A stretch of 64,000 nucleotides of DNA from Pseudomonadota bacterium (GTDB lineage: Bacteria > Pseudomonadota > Gammaproteobacteria > Steroidobacterales > Steroidobacteraceae), in NCBI GenBank assembly GCA_018241445.1, contig JAFEDT010000006.1:1-64000 (forward strand). The letters are read 5' to 3'. A model generated the notes under the pieces. It was not told where the DNA came from. It searched no databases and saw only the letters and a program-made list of their open reading frames with translations. Positions 33,279 through 43,567 of this stretch are shown here, piece by piece; the first letter of the stretch is position 1, and each line of letters opens with the position of its first letter. A program made the translations under genes and the position numbers.

Positions 33279-36200
33279 TCACACTTCCAGCCGGTCCGCG
33301 GGACGGGCAACCAGCGCGTATAGCACCGGCATCAGGAAAATGCTGATCACCAGGCGCGTGATCAGGCCACAGACGATGACCAGCGCAAACGGCCGTTGCG
33401 AATCCGTGCCGACGCCGGTCGACAGTGCCGCGGGCAACAGCCCCAGCGCCGCCACCAGCGCAGTCATCATGATCGGGCGCAGCCGCAGGATCGCCCCTTG
33501 CCGAATGGCCTCATCGAGGGGAGTGCCGCTGCTGCGCAGCTCGTTGACGTACGAGATGTACACGACCGCTGTAAGCACCGAAACACCGAACAACGCCAGG
33601 AACCCGATGCCCGAGGACACCGAGAACGGGGTGCCGCTCGCCCACAGCGCCGCAATGCCTCCCACCGGCGCCGACAGCACCACGCCCACAACCGTGATGA
33701 ACGGGAACTTGAAGTTGCTGTAGAGCGCGAACAGCAGCAGGAAAATCAGGAACAGGGTCACCGGCAGGATGACGCTCAGCTGTCCGCGCGATGCGGTGTA
33801 CTCGGTATATTCGCCGCCCCAGTCCAGCCGGTAGCCCTGCGGCAGGCTGACCTTGCGGTCGACCTGTTGAATGGCATCGCCCACCGCGCCGGCCAGATCA
33901 CGTCCCTCGACCGAGAACTGCACGCCGATGTAGCGGGAATTGTTTTCGCGGTAAATGAACGAGGCGCCGTTGGTGACGCGGATATCAGCCAGCTCCTTGA
34001 GAGGAATCTGCTGCCCGGCCGCGGTGGCCACCGGGATGTTGCCGATCTCCTCCGCGTTGTCCCGGTATTCGCGCTCCAGGCGCACGATGAGGTCGAACTG
34101 CTTCTCCCCCTGCACCACTTTGGTGGCCGCGTCCCCGCCGATGGCTGTCTCGATCAGTCCATTGACGTCGGCGACATTCAGGCCATACCGGGCGATCTTC
34201 GCGCGATCAATACGGACGGTGAGGCTCGGCTGCCCGAGCTCCTGCACCAGGGTTACCTCATGGATGCCGCGCACCCTTTCCAGTACCTGCTTGATGGCCC
34301 TGCCCTTCTGCTGCAGCGTATTCAGATCGGAGCCGAAGACCTTGACGGCCAGGGCGCTCTTCAGGCCTGTTTCCGCCTCATCCACGGCGTCCTCCGCCGG
34401 CTGCGTGTAGTTGAAAACGATGCCGGGAAAGGCCGCCAGCTTGCCGTTGATGGCCTCGATCAGCTGCGCTTTGTCATGTTCGGGGCCGCGCCACTGCGAG
34501 TACGGCTTCAGGCCGACGAAAAACTCCACGTTGAAGAATCCGGTCGCATCCGTGCCATCGTCGGGCCGGCCCAGTTCGGAGGCGACGGTGGTGACCTGCG
34601 GGAATCCGTGCAATATTTCCCGCACCCTGGGGGCGATCTTCGCCGCCTCATCGAACGAGATGCTGTAGGGCATCGTCGCGCGTACCCATAGCGCGCCCTC
34701 ATCCAGCTTCGGCATGAACTCCGCGCCGATGCCGGGTACCAGCAGCAGTGAAGCAGCCAGCACGATGACCGACGCCAGCGTCGTGCCCCATGGCCGTGCG
34801 AGGCAGTAATCCAGGCCCCTGGTATAGGCCGACTGCATGGCTTCGAACGCGCGGTTGCGCCGTTCACGCACGCCGTTGCGCATGAACCAGGAACACAACA
34901 CCGGCAGCAGGGTGAGTGTGATGATGAGGGAACCGAGCAAGGCGAAGATCATCGTGTCGGCCATCGGCTTGAACAGCGTCCCGGATGGGCCGGTGAGGAC
35001 ATAGATGGGCAGGAACCCGGCCACGATCACCGCGACCGCATAGAACAGCGGGCGGTCCACTTCGGCCGCCGCGATCCGGATGACTTCGCCGACGTCGAAC
35101 GCGGATCCCGGGCGCGCGGCGATCTGGCGATAGATGTTCTCCACCATGAAGATCGCGCCGTCCACCAGGATGCCGAAGTCGACCGCGCCAATGGAAAGCA
35201 GGTTGGCCGAGGCGTTCTGCAGATCCAGGCAAACAAAGGCGAACAGCAGCGACAGCGGGATGGTGACGGCGACGATCAGGCCGGCACGAAAATCGAACAG
35301 GAAGAAGATGAGCACCACGACCACCAGCAACATGCCGCGCACCAGGTTGCGCTCCACAATGCCGGTCGTCTGTGCGATGAGGTCACTCAGGTCGTAAAAC
35401 GGGTGGACTTTGACGTCCCGGGGCAGGATGTGCTCGTTGAGCTCGCGCGTCTTCTGCTGCACCCGCTGCAGGACATCCTGGGTTTTCTCGCCCTTGAGCA
35501 TCAGGATGACGCCTTCCACGGCGTCGTCCTGGTGCTCGTAGCCGAACTCGCCCAGACGCGGCGCGATGCCGATGACCACGCGGCCAACATCCTTCACCAG
35601 CACCGGGGTGCCGTTGTGCACCGCCAGCACCACGTTGCCGATATCCTCAAGCGTAACCAGGCGCCCCTCGCCGCGCACGTAGTAGAACTGTCCGCCCTGT
35701 GAATAGAACCCGCCGCCAGCGTTGGCGTTGTTGGCCGCCAGGGCCGCCTCGACCTGGGTCACCGACAGGTTGATGGCGGCAATCCTCGCCGGATCCAGCA
35801 GCACCTGATACTGCATGGTGCCGCCGCCAAACCCCGAGTCGTCCGCCACGCCGGGGACGGAGTTGTACTGTGGCTCGACGATCCAGTCCTCGAAGGTCTT
35901 CAGCTCCATCGGCGAGCGATCGGCGCTTTGCAGCACGTAGCGATAGACCAGGCCCGAAGGCGCCGCCAGCGGGGAGACCGACGGACTGACCCCGCCCGGC
36001 AAGTCGAGCGCACCCAGCCGGTTGAACACCTGCTGGCGGGCGAAGTAATTGTCGGTGCGGTCGCGGAAAGTGAGGATGACGTCCGACAGCCCGTAGAGTG
36101 AGATCGAGCGCTTCGTGATCATCTGCGGAACGCCGTTCATCCCGAGCTCCACCGGCACGGTGATCAGGCGCTCCACTTCCTCGGCAGCGTGGCCGGGCCA

Positions 36201-36398
36201 CTGGGTGATGATCTCGACCATCGGCGGCGAAAGATCGGGATAAGCATCCATCGGCAGCCTGTCGAGCGCGCGCCAGCCTGCGCCGATGAGCACCAGCGTC
36301 ATCAGGATCACCAGCAGTCGCTGCCGCAGCGATGCGGCCACGATGCGGTTCATGATCGAGGCCGTGCGCGGCACGGACTCAGGTGTCGGTGCGCTCAC
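33279..36398 (-). CDS. Heavy-metal efflux RND pump (CzcA family)
   Basis: Inner-membrane proton-driven pump of 1039 residues, 12 membrane segments and two large periplasmic loops. It exports divalent metal ions through a tripartite complex. TM4 carries the HME-RND proton-relay motif with D407, D413 and E420 (GAVDFGILVDGAIFMVENI), the same spacing as D402/D408/E415 of CzcA. The N-terminal RLPMDAYPDLSPPMVEI region is also of CzcA/CnrA type. The Met pairs of Cu/Ag pumps are not obvious, so Co/Zn/Cd/Ni is more likely than Cu/Ag; the ion is not proven. Start is GTG, overlapping the membrane-fusion gene by 4 bp. Confidence 0.92.
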   Translation of the reverse strand: MSAPTPESVPRTASIMNRIVAASLRQRLLVILMTLVLIGAGWRALDRLPMDAYPDLSPPMVEIITQWPGHAAEEVERLITVPVELGMNGVPQMITKRSISLYGLSDVILTFRDRTDNYFARQQVFNRLGALDLPGGVSPSVSPLAAPSGLVYRYVLQSADRSPMELKTFEDWIVEPQYNSVPGVADDSGFGGGTMQYQVLLDPARIAAINLSVTQVEAALAANNANAGGGFYSQGGQFYYVRGEGRLVTLEDIGNVVLAVHNGTPVLVKDVGRVVIGIAPRLGEFGYEHQDDAVEGVILMLKGEKTQDVLQRVQQKTRELNEHILPRDVKVHPFYDLSDLIAQTTGIVERNLVRGMLLVVVVLIFFLFDFRAGLIVAVTIPLSLLFAFVCLDLQNASANLLSIGAVDFGILVDGAIFMVENIYRQIAARPGSAFDVGEVIRIAAAEVDRPLFYAVAVIVAGFLPIYVLTGPSGTLFKPMADTMIFALLGSLIITLTLLPVLCSWFMRNGVRERRNRAFEAMQSAYTRGLDYCLARPWGTTLASVIVLAASLLLVPGIGAEFMPKLDEGALWVRATMPYSISFDEAAKIAPRVREILHGFPQVTTVASELGRPDDGTDATGFFNVEFFVGLKPYSQWRGPEHDKAQLIEAINGKLAAFPGIVFNYTQPAEDAVDEAETGLKSALAVKVFGSDLNTLQQKGRAIKQVLERVRGIHEVTLVQELGQPSLTVRIDRAKIARYGLNVADVNGLIETAIGGDAATKVVQGEKQFDLIVRLEREYRDNAEEIGNIPVATAAGQQIPLKELADIRVTNGASFIYRENNSRYIGVQFSVEGRDLAGAVGDAIQQVDRKVSLPQGYRLDWGGEYTEYTASRGQLSVILPVTLFLIFLLLFALYSNFKFPFITVVGVVLSAPVGGIAALWASGTPFSVSSGIGFLALFGVSVLTAVVYISYVNELRSSGTPLDEAIRQGAILRLRPIMMTALVAALGLLPAALSTGVGTDSQRPFALVIVCGLITRLVISIFLMPVLYALVARPADRLEV

Positions 36399-37582
36399 TG
36401 GCTTTGCATGAACTGCATGAAAACGCCGCCCTCGACCACAGTCTGGTCACCCGGATTCAGACCCGCCGTGATGTCATAGCGGTCTGCGACCCGGGTCCCG
36501 AGCGTCACGTGCTGCCGCGCGAAGCTGCCGTCGGCGCGCGACAGGTAGACGAAGGGCAGATTCTGGTCATCGCGCAGCACCGCGGACACCGGGATCAGCA
36601 GGCCGCTGTCCTCCTTACTGGCGTCAATCCTCACGCGGACATACATCTGTTTCTTGAGAATCTCCCCCGGGTTCTGCACCACCACCCGCACCGCCACCGA
36701 GCGGGTGTCCGGATCCACCAGCGCCGCGATGTTGTCGACCGTTCCGGAAAAACTCCTGGCCCCGACATCGGTCATCACTTCGGCCGGGTCCCCGCGGCTG
36801 ACCGCGGGCAGGTCCGAATCGAAGACCCGCGCCATGACCCACACGCGCGCAAGGTTGGCAACCGTGAAGCAGGGCGTGCTGCCTGCCTGCAGCAGTTGCC
36901 CGGGCGTAATCAGCCTTTCCGCCACAGTACCCGCGAGCGGCGCGCGAATCGTCCCCTCGAGGTGGGGTATCGGCCGACCTGCCTCGAGGTCCCTGATGAT
37001 TTCAGAGGGAATCTGCAGTGCGACCAGGGCCTGCAGCGCGGCGTCCCGGTCGGCTTCCGCGTTGCGGGCATCGGTCTCGGCCTGCGCCTGTTCGCGCTGC
37101 GAAACCCCGTTGTGCTGCACCAGGTCCTTGTCCAGGTCGGCGAGCCGCCGGTTGGTCCGGGCGGTGCCGAGCGCCTTGCGGTAGGCGCTGAGCGCGCTCG
37201 CGAAATCCGGGGAGTCCACCAGCGCCAGCGGCTGCCCTGCCCTGACCCTGTCGCCGGGGGAAACGAGCAGCCGCCTCACGGGACCTGAGAACGGAGCGAG
37301 CACGCTGGTGGCCTGATCGTTGTCGAAGTCCACCACCCCGGTAGTCTCGATCGACCTGTGAAACCTCAGCGGCTCGACCGTGTACAACTTCAGGTGTTGA
37401 CGCTGCGCGGCCGTCACGGTGACGTTGCCGCTAGTCGCTCCTGCGGCCGCAGGACTGCCATCCCCCGAAGACGAGCATCCGCCGCAGTACGCCAGGGCGC
37501 AGGCGGCCAGCACTGCGGGCGCACGGGAAAGCCTGGCAGGATCCCGCCGGGCCGGGCTGGCGCAGCTCATGTCATTTTTCAT
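36395..37582 (-). CDS. RND membrane-fusion protein (CzcB-like)
   Basis: Periplasmic adaptor of the metal pump, 395 residues. The N-terminus looks like a lipoprotein signal (PAVLAACALAYCGGCSSSGDG), with a lipidation Cys near residue 33 or 36. Lipoyl halves (TSVLAPFSGPVRRLLVSPGD, IRAPLAGTVAERLITPGQLL), a hairpin of helices between them and the beta-barrel (ARVWVMARVFDSDL) are all present. No extra His-rich metal-binding N-terminal domain as in some CzcB proteins is seen. It overlaps the outer-membrane factor gene by 11 bp and the pump gene by 4 bp: one tight operon. Confidence 0.9.
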   Translation of the reverse strand: MKNDMSCASPARRDPARLSRAPAVLAACALAYCGGCSSSGDGSPAAAGATSGNVTVTAAQRQHLKLYTVEPLRFHRSIETTGVVDFDNDQATSVLAPFSGPVRRLLVSPGDRVRAGQPLALVDSPDFASALSAYRKALGTARTNRRLADLDKDLVQHNGVSQREQAQAETDARNAEADRDAALQALVALQIPSEIIRDLEAGRPIPHLEGTIRAPLAGTVAERLITPGQLLQAGSTPCFTVANLARVWVMARVFDSDLPAVSRGDPAEVMTDVGARSFSGTVDNIAALVDPDTRSVAVRVVVQNPGEILKKQMYVRVRIDASKEDSGLLIPVSAVLRDDQNLPFVYLSRADGSFARQHVTLGTRVADRYDITAGLNPGDQTVVEGGVFMQFMQSQ

Positions 37583-39062
37583 GATAGTTGTCTGTGAGTT
37601 CCGTGCGGTGCCACCATCCCCCGCCCAACGCCTGGAACAATGCGGCCGTATCGGCGTAACGGCTCGCCTGGGCCTGCACCAGGTTGATCTGGTCCTGCTG
37701 ATACGCCTGCTGGGCGCTCAACAGCGCAAGCTCGCCGGCGTAGCCCGCTCGTACCTGTCGCTCCGCCAGATCCAGGGTCACCTTACCCGCCGCCGCCGCG
37801 GCGGCTGTCGCTTTCACGGCCGCCGCATCCTGTTCGAGTGCCGTCAACGTGTCGGCGACGCTCTGCATTGCGGTCAGCACCGTGCTGCGATACTGCTCGG
37901 CGGCCTGAACGTAGGCTGCCTTCGCGGCGCGCTCCCGGTGCAGCAGCGCGCCACCCTGAAACAGCGGGGCCGTGACCGCCGCGCCGACATTCCAGAAGTT
38001 GGTGCCCGAAGTGAACAGCTGATCCATGACAAGCGCCACGCTGCCGGCATTCGCGCTCAGCACGATATTCGGCAGCCGGTTCGCCACGGCGATGCCGATC
38101 CGGGCGCTGGCGTCGTGCAGATTCTCTTCTGCCTGCAGGACGTCCGGCCGCTGTCGCACCAGCTGCGCGGGCAGGCTTACCGGCAGCTCGTCCGGCAACT
38201 TCAGGCTGTCCAGGTGGAAGGTCGCCGCGGGCGCCTCGCCCGGAAACCGCCCCGCCAGGACCGCCAACTGGTCGCGCAACTGGGCTTGCTGCTTCAGCAG
38301 CGGAGGCAGCGTCGCGCTGACCTGCGCCAGCTGCGATTCCTGCGCGGCGACATCCAGTCCACTGGCGTAACCCCTGGAAAACTGGTAGTGCAGGATCTGC
38401 ACCATGTTGGAATTTTCATCGATGAGGTGGCGCGTAGCCTCGATCTGCATTTCCACCGAGCCCTGCTGGATTGCCGTCACCACCACGTTGGCGGTCAGCG
38501 TGGTGTAGGTCGCCAGCATCTGGTAGCGCGTCTCCTCTGCCTGCGCCTGCGCCGATTCCACGGTGCGACGGTTCAACCCGAACACGTCCGGTACGTACGA
38601 GACGCTGACCCCGGGCGCGAACAGGTCGAACAGAAACGTGTTGGAGTTGGGTGTGGGGGCGAGCTGTACGGATTGCCGCGCGCGGCTCGCGGCGAAGCTC
38701 ACCGCCGCGCTGGGATAATAGGCACCGCGTTGCGCCAGGACATTCTCCCGGGCCGCTGACAAGGCCGCTTGCGCAGCCTTGAGATCGTGGTTGGATACCA
38801 GCGCACGCTCGATCAGCTCATTGAGCGGTGCGGAGTGGAACAAGGTCCACCAGTCCGCCGCAATGTCGAGTCCCGGCTTGAAGTGCTGGGCCTGCGCACC
38901 CGCGGCACCTGGCGCCGTGACAGTGGCCGGCAGCGGCCGGGACGTATAGTCACTGACCCCGGGGGCGGCGGGCCGCTTGAAGTCCGGACCCGCGGCGCAG
39001 CCGGACACGAGCAAGCAGGCCAGCGCCATCGGGCACGCCGCAAACCACGTGAACTTCGCCAT
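37572..39062 (-). CDS. Outer-membrane efflux lipoprotein (NodT/OprM family)
   Basis: Trimeric outer-membrane channel of the metal pump, 496 residues. The lipoprotein signal is [17 protein letters not shown], followed by the family hallmark KRPAAPG; two OEP repeats cover about 70-270 and 280-480 (the [22 protein letters not shown] region and [19 protein letters not shown]). Start: ATG at 39062 has AGGAG 7 bp upstream; the longer frame to 39131 is unlikely. It is of NodT type rather than CzcC type. First structural gene of the efflux operon. Confidence 0.9.
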   Translation of the reverse strand: MAKFTWFAACPMALACLLVSGCAAGPDFKRPAAPGVSDYTSRPLPATVTAPGAAGAQAQHFKPGLDIAADWWTLFHSAPLNELIERALVSNHDLKAAQAALSAARENVLAQRGAYYPSAAVSFAASRARQSVQLAPTPNSNTFLFDLFAPGVSVSYVPDVFGLNRRTVESAQAQAEETRYQMLATYTTLTANVVVTAIQQGSVEMQIEATRHLIDENSNMVQILHYQFSRGYASGLDVAAQESQLAQVSATLPPLLKQQAQLRDQLAVLAGRFPGEAPAATFHLDSLKLPDELPVSLPAQLVRQRPDVLQAEENLHDASARIGIAVANRLPNIVLSANAGSVALVMDQLFTSGTNFWNVGAAVTAPLFQGGALLHRERAAKAAYVQAAEQYRSTVLTAMQSVADTLTALEQDAAAVKATAAAAAAGKVTLDLAERQVRAGYAGELALLSAQQAYQQDQINLVQAQASRYADTAALFQALGGGWWHRTELTDNYHEK

Positions 39063-39135
39063 GCATCGTCTCCTGCGTCGATTGCAGAAGGCTGGCCGGC
39101 ACACCCCGCTCGATGGGCGGCCAGGGATCATCGAT

Positions 39136-39441
39136 TCAGGCGAAAGGCGGGGGAGCCCGGGAGCGGAAGGCGATTTGCGGGGTCTGCCCGGCGAGAGGCG
39201 CTATGACTGGGTGGCAGGGCGTGGCCGCCTGCGCGCGGGCGACCGCCGGCAGGTGCGCCTTGCCACCGGCAGCCGCCAGCAGCGGGGCGAAGGCGAGACA
39301 GGCCGAGCAGACCTGGCTGGACGTGCCGTGCTCAGATCGATGCTGCACGGCCCCGACCTGCGCGAATACCAGCAGCAGAACGAGCAGCAGGCACAGCCGC
39401 GCGACGGATCGCCGGCCGGGCCGAAACCGGGCCTGTACCAT
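39136..39441 (-). CDS. Small Cys/His membrane or exported protein before the metal operon
   Basis: 101-residue protein. One hydrophobic N-terminal segment ([20 protein letters not shown]) is followed by HxxxxH (QHRSEHG) and a CxxC ([14 protein letters not shown]) in the mature part, then a Pro-rich end ([10 protein letters not shown]). This layout recalls the small DUF2946-like/CzcI-like proteins found before RND metal operons. The family call is from memory of such proteins and is not certain. ATG at 39441 is preferred over 39561. It lies 73 bp before the outer-membrane factor gene on the same strand and probably leads the operon. Confidence 0.6.
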   Translation of the reverse strand: MVQARFRPGRRSVARLCLLLVLLLVFAQVGAVQHRSEHGTSSQVCSACLAFAPLLAAAGGKAHLPAVARAQAATPCHPVIAPLAGQTPQIAFRSRAPPPFA

Positions 39442-39561
39442 CTTCCCAGTATAGCCGGAAGCCGGCGGCCCCGATCCACGGCTGCATCCCGGCCACGGCA
39501 AAAGACTGCGCCCCGTGAGAGAATGCGCCCCCTTTTTCGCCGGACCAGCGTGTATATCCAA

Positions 39562-40413
39562 ATGGCAGCACGTCTGATCGATGGCAAGCGGCTCGCCGGC
39601 GAGGTCAAGTCGCAGGTGCGGCAGCAGATCCAGGTGCTGCTGGATCGCGGTGAGCGCCGTCCCGGACTAGCCGTGGTGAAGGTTGGCGACGATCCCGCCT
39701 CCGCGGTTTACGTCGGGGGCAAGCGGCGCGCCTGCGGGGAAGTCGGCATCAACTCCTTCGCCTATGACCTGCCCGCCTCGACCGGCGAGGCCGCGCTGCT
39801 GCAGCTGGTGGATGAGCTCAACAGCGACTCGCGCGTCGACGGCATCCTGGTGCAGCTGCCCCTGCCGCAGCAGATCGGACGGTCCGCGGTCATCGAACGC
39901 ATCCACCCTGCCAAGGACGTCGACGGATTCCATCCCTACAACATCGGCAGGCTGGCGCAGCGCATCCCGGTGATGCGCCCCTGCACGCCCTACGGCGTGA
40001 TCCGGCTGCTGGAGCACATCGGCTCCCCGTTCAAGGGTCAGAACGCGGTGGTGGTCGGCGCATCCAACATCGTCGGCCGGCCGATGTCGCTGGAACTGCT
40101 GCTGACCGGGGCGACCGCGACAGTGTGCCACCGCTTCACGGTCGACCTGTGCGAGCACGTCGGCCGTGCCGATATCCTGATCGTCGCCGCCGGCAAACCC
40201 GGCCTGATACCCGGCGCCTGGGTGAAACCGGGCGCCACGGTGATCGACGTCGGCATGAACCGCCTGCCCGACGGCCGCCTGGTGGGCGACGTGGAGTTCG
40301 CCGTGGCGTGCGAGCGCGCCGCATGGATCACGCCGGTACCCGGCGGGGTGGGCCCCATGACCGTCGCCATGCTGATGCATAACACGCTGCAGGCACGGCT
40401 GGCCACGGCGTAA
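39562..40413 (+). CDS. folD: FolD, methylene-THF dehydrogenase/cyclohydrolase
   Basis: Bifunctional cytoplasmic enzyme converting 5,10-methylene-THF to 10-formyl-THF with NADP. The catalytic Tyr/Lys pair lies in [14 protein letters not shown] near residue 52. Substrate motifs are [10 protein letters not shown] and [16 protein letters not shown], the NADP site is [18 protein letters not shown], and the C-terminal signature is [13 protein letters not shown]. The 283-residue length is normal. ATG at 39562 begins MAARLIDGK; the open frame extends upstream to 38977, but that part does not belong. It is convergent with cysS, a neighbour of folD in Pseudomonas as well. Confidence 0.97.
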   Translation: MAARLIDGKRLAGEVKSQVRQQIQVLLDRGERRPGLAVVKVGDDPASAVYVGGKRRACGEVGINSFAYDLPASTGEAALLQLVDELNSDSRVDGILVQLPLPQQIGRSAVIERIHPAKDVDGFHPYNIGRLAQRIPVMRPCTPYGVIRLLEHIGSPFKGQNAVVVGASNIVGRPMSLELLLTGATATVCHRFTVDLCEHVGRADILIVAAGKPGLIPGAWVKPGATVIDVGMNRLPDGRLVGDVEFAVACERAAWITPVPGGVGPMTVAMLMHNTLQARLATA

Positions 40414-40417
40414 CGGC

Positions 40418-40452
40418 CGGGCGCCGCGGCGGGCGATCGGGCGCCGCGGCGG
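40418..40452 (+). repeat. Short direct repeat in folD-cysS gap
   Basis: CGGGCGCCGCGGCGG occurs at 40418-40432 and again at 40438-40452, a 20-bp period. Each unit is itself partly palindromic (GGCGCC, CCGCGG). It follows the folD stop by 4 bp and may help end transcription. Confidence 0.6.
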
Positions 40453-40513
40453 CCAACCCGCTCGATGCTGTGGATCCGGTCGCGAAGGATCGCGCAGGTG
40501 ACTATCCTCTCCT

Positions 40514-40541
40514 GGAAGTGTGTATACGGTTACACACTTCC
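40514..40541. terminator. 11-bp perfect hairpin between convergent folD and cysS
   Basis: GGAAGTGTGTA, loop TACGGT, TACACACTTCC. An outer CCTGG/CCAGG pair extends it. Placed 40 bp past the cysS stop, between convergent genes. Lower GC than its surroundings and without a T-run; a bidirectional stop or mRNA 3'-end element is likely, but an operator is possible. Confidence 0.5.
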
Positions 40542-40583
40542 GGCCAGGACACCCCGCAGGCACACGGATGTGCCCGCCTTGAA

Positions 40584-42026
40584 TCAGGCGCGCCGCCACG
40601 CTGTCGCACCGCCCGGCTTGTCCTCGAGAATCACACCCCGCGACAGCAGTTCATCGCGGATGCGATCGGACTCGCCCCAGTTCCTGGCCTGCCGTGCGGC
40701 GCGCCGCTGGTCGACCAGTTGATCTATCTGCTCATCGGTGGGGCCGGCCGGGCTCGCTGGACTCCCGCTGGCGGCCAGGTGTGCGGATCCAGCCGCGGGC
40801 AGGCGAAACCACTGCGCCGGATCCACCGCCAGCAGCCCCAGCACTCCGGCCAGATCCCGCAACTCCCCCGCCAGCAGTGCGGTGCGCGCCGCATCCCCTT
40901 GCGCCCGGGCGGTGTTGATTTCACGCGCCAGGGTCTGCAACACGGCCAGGGCCTCGGGGGTGTTGAAGTCGTCGTCCATTGCCTCCCGGAAGCGCTCGCG
41001 CCAGGATGCATCGGCCCCGCGCACCCCGGACGCAGGGGCCGGCGGCGCCTCGCGCAGGGCTGTGTACAGGCGGTAGAGCGCCGCGTCCGCCTGCTGCAAC
41101 TGCTCCAGCGAGTAGTTGATCGGGCCGCGGTAGTGGCTGGCAAGGACGAAGTAGCGCATCACCTCCGGATCACGCAGGGTGGGCAGCACCTCGCGCAGCG
41201 TGAAGAAGTTGCCCAGCGATTTGGACATCTTCTCGTCATCGACGTTGACGAAGCCGTTGTGCATCCACAGGTTGACGAAGGGGCTGCCGCTGGCGCCGCA
41301 CGACTGCGCGATCTCGTTCTCGTGGTGTGGAAACTTCAGGTCCAGTCCGCCGCCGTGCAGGTCGAAGTGATCGCCCAGCAGCGAGGTCGACATGGCGGAG
41401 CACTCGATGTGCCAGCCGGGCCGGCCCTCGCCCCAGGGTGACGGCCAGGCGGGCTCGCCGGGTTTGGCCTGCTTCCACAGCACGAAGTCCAGCGGGTCGC
41501 GCTTGGCGGCATCGACCTCGACACGGGCCCCGGCGCGCAGATCGGCCAGGCGCTTGCCCGACAGCCGGCCGTAGTCCGCAAAGCTGGCGACGCTGTACAG
41601 CACGTCCCCGTCGGCGCCGACGTAGGCGTGGCCGCGCTCGATCAGCCGCTGCACCATGGCGATGATCTGCGGCACATACTGCGTGGCGCGCGGCTCCTCG
41701 TCCGGGGGCAGCAGTGACAGCCGCGCGCAATCCTCGTGCATCGCGGCTATGAAGCGCGCGGTCAGCGCCGCGATGCTCTCGCCGTTCTCGGCCGCACGGC
41801 GGATGATCTTGTCGTCGATATCGGTGATGTTGCGTACGAAGCGCAGCTGGTAGCCGCGGTGCCGCAGGTAGCGCGCCACCATGTCGAAGACCAGCAGCAT
41901 GCGCGCGTGGCCGATGTGCGCATAGTCGTACACCGTCAGGCCGCACACGTACATCGACAGCTGCGGCGGACGCAGCGGGGTCAGAACCTGCTTGTTGCCG
42001 GTCAGGGAGTTGTGTATGCGCATCAT
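40584..42026 (-). CDS. cysS: Cysteinyl-tRNA synthetase
   Basis: Class I synthetase that charges tRNA-Cys, 480 residues. Signature motifs: [18 protein letters not shown] (the zinc Cys and HIGH motif) near residue 25-42, [16 protein letters not shown], the ECSAMS zinc Cys, HHENEIAQS, and KMSKS in [11 protein letters not shown]. The C-terminal anticodon region includes an Ala/Ser-rich insertion ([16 protein letters not shown]) that looks like a linker. The ATG at 42026 overlaps the gltX stop by 4 bp (ATGA), so the two synthetases are coupled; a second ATG follows immediately. Confidence 0.97.
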   Translation of the reverse strand: MMRIHNSLTGNKQVLTPLRPPQLSMYVCGLTVYDYAHIGHARMLLVFDMVARYLRHRGYQLRFVRNITDIDDKIIRRAAENGESIAALTARFIAAMHEDCARLSLLPPDEEPRATQYVPQIIAMVQRLIERGHAYVGADGDVLYSVASFADYGRLSGKRLADLRAGARVEVDAAKRDPLDFVLWKQAKPGEPAWPSPWGEGRPGWHIECSAMSTSLLGDHFDLHGGGLDLKFPHHENEIAQSCGASGSPFVNLWMHNGFVNVDDEKMSKSLGNFFTLREVLPTLRDPEVMRYFVLASHYRGPINYSLEQLQQADAALYRLYTALREAPPAPASGVRGADASWRERFREAMDDDFNTPEALAVLQTLAREINTARAQGDAARTALLAGELRDLAGVLGLLAVDPAQWFRLPAAGSAHLAASGSPASPAGPTDEQIDQLVDQRRAARQARNWGESDRIRDELLSRGVILEDKPGGATAWRRA

Positions 42027-43423
42027 GCGAATCGCGCCAGTCGATCATGGGCCGCGCCTGCCGGCATCGCCCGCAGCAGCGGCGCCAGTTCCGGGCCGTG
42101 GGAGCGGCCGGTCAGCGCCGCACGCAGTGGCAGGTACAGCTCCGCACCCTTGCGCCCGGTGGCGGCGCGCACCGCCGCGGCGATCGCCGGCAGATCATTG
42201 CCGTTCACGGCCGCGGCCGCGGCCGCGGCGCTGAAATAACCACTGCCGGCGCGCCGTACCGCCTCCTGCGCCTCGGGTTCCAGCGCCGGCAGCCCGCCGA
42301 ACACGATCTGTACCCAGGGCTGCAGGTCCCCCGGTAGCACCACGTTGGGGAGCGCGGCTGCGATGAAGCGCTCCGCTGCCTGCGCGTCGAGGTCCGGCGG
42401 CAGCTGCGGCACCAGCCAGGCGCGTGCCGCCGGCGCGCTCAGGTGATGGGCGGCGTCCCTCTGCCACACCTCCAGCTGCCGCTCGTCGAAGTGCGCCGCG
42501 GCGCGACCCAGGTGCGCGCGATCGAAGGCGTGCGCCATTTCATCCAGGCTGAGCAGGCCGTGCACCTGGCTGGCGTGGCCGAGCCGGAACAGGTGGTTGG
42601 TGAGAGCCTGTGGCAGGTAACCGCGTTCACGGTACTGGCGCACACTGACCGCGCCGCGGCGCTTGGAGAGGGGGGCACCATCGGCTCCCAGGATCAGCGC
42701 CAGGTGACCGTACTGCGGGGCCGCCAGGCCGAGCGCCGCCAGGATCAGCAGCTGGCGCGGGGTGTTGGTCAGGTGATCCTCGCCGCGCAGCACGTGCGTG
42801 ACACCCATGGCGGCGTCGTCCACGGCATTGCTGAAGAAGAACGCCGCCGAACCGTCGGCCCGCCGCACCACGAAGTCGCCGATGTCGTCGCTGCGGAACT
42901 CCTGTGGGCCGTGCACCATGTCGGTAAACCGCAACTGCTGCCCGGGCGGCACCGCAAAGCGCAGCGCGGGCCGCTCGCCGGCGGCGTCACGGCTGGCGCG
43001 TTCCTCTGCCGACAGGCCACGGCAGGTTTCGGCGTAGCGTGGCGGACGCCCCGCGGCAAGCTGGGCGCGGCGTGACAGCGTAAGTTCCAGCGCCGTGCAG
43101 TAGCACGGATACAGCGCCTGCCGCTGCAGCAAGCTGGCAAAGTGAGCGTCATAAATCGCGCCGCGCCCGGACTGGCGATAGGGCCCGCGCCCGTCCTCGC
43201 GATCCGGCCCGGCGTCCCACTCGATACCCAGCCAGCGCAGGTCGGCCATCTGGCCGGCGACGTGCGCCTCGCTGCTGCGTTCGCTGTCGGTGTCCTCGAC
43301 GCGCAGGATGAACCGGCCGCCGCAGTGCCGCGCCAGCAGCACGTTGAACAGGGCGGTACGCGCGTTCCCCAGGTGCAGTTCCCCTGTCGGACTGGGCGCG
43401 AAGCGGGTGACCGTGGCAGTCAT
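42023..43423 (-). CDS. gltX: Glutamyl-tRNA synthetase
   Basis: Class I synthetase charging tRNA-Glu, 466 residues. [20 protein letters not shown] carries a HIGH variant (HLGN); [12 protein letters not shown] follows; the zinc motif CYC...YAETC resembles that of E. coli GltX; KMSKS variant is [10 protein letters not shown]. In Pseudomonas the gene at this place beside cysS is glnS; here it is a GltX, so it could be a non-discriminating enzyme serving Gln too if glnS is absent elsewhere (inference). A run of six Ala codons near the C-terminus is a GCGGCC microsatellite. ATG at 43423 is chosen; a GTG lies just before it. Confidence 0.92.
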   Translation of the reverse strand: MTATVTRFAPSPTGELHLGNARTALFNVLLARHCGGRFILRVEDTDSERSSEAHVAGQMADLRWLGIEWDAGPDREDGRGPYRQSGRGAIYDAHFASLLQRQALYPCYCTALELTLSRRAQLAAGRPPRYAETCRGLSAEERASRDAAGERPALRFAVPPGQQLRFTDMVHGPQEFRSDDIGDFVVRRADGSAAFFFSNAVDDAAMGVTHVLRGEDHLTNTPRQLLILAALGLAAPQYGHLALILGADGAPLSKRRGAVSVRQYRERGYLPQALTNHLFRLGHASQVHGLLSLDEMAHAFDRAHLGRAAAHFDERQLEVWQRDAAHHLSAPAARAWLVPQLPPDLDAQAAERFIAAALPNVVLPGDLQPWVQIVFGGLPALEPEAQEAVRRAGSGYFSAAAAAAAVNGNDLPAIAAAVRAATGRKGAELYLPLRAALTGRSHGPELAPLLRAMPAGAAHDRLARFA

Positions 43424-43567
43424 CACGCAATGTTACGGGAAAGCAGCACGGCGCAACAAAGTCCCGCGCTACGATAGAATCACCGTCCGCGCCGCAGCGG
43501 TGCAGCGCGCACCCCGTGCCGCGCGCACTTGCGCGCCCGCCCGCTCTGCGTACACCAGGAGGATCTG

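Noticed and set aside
38977..39561. N-terminal extension of folD
   Set aside because: FolD homology starts at MAARLIDGK (39562); the extension is antisense to the outer-membrane factor and the small Cys/His gene.
42203..42235. GCGGCC repeat as a phase-variable microsatellite
   Set aside because: Six-base unit in frame within gltX coding for Ala; a length change would not shift the frame, so no switch.
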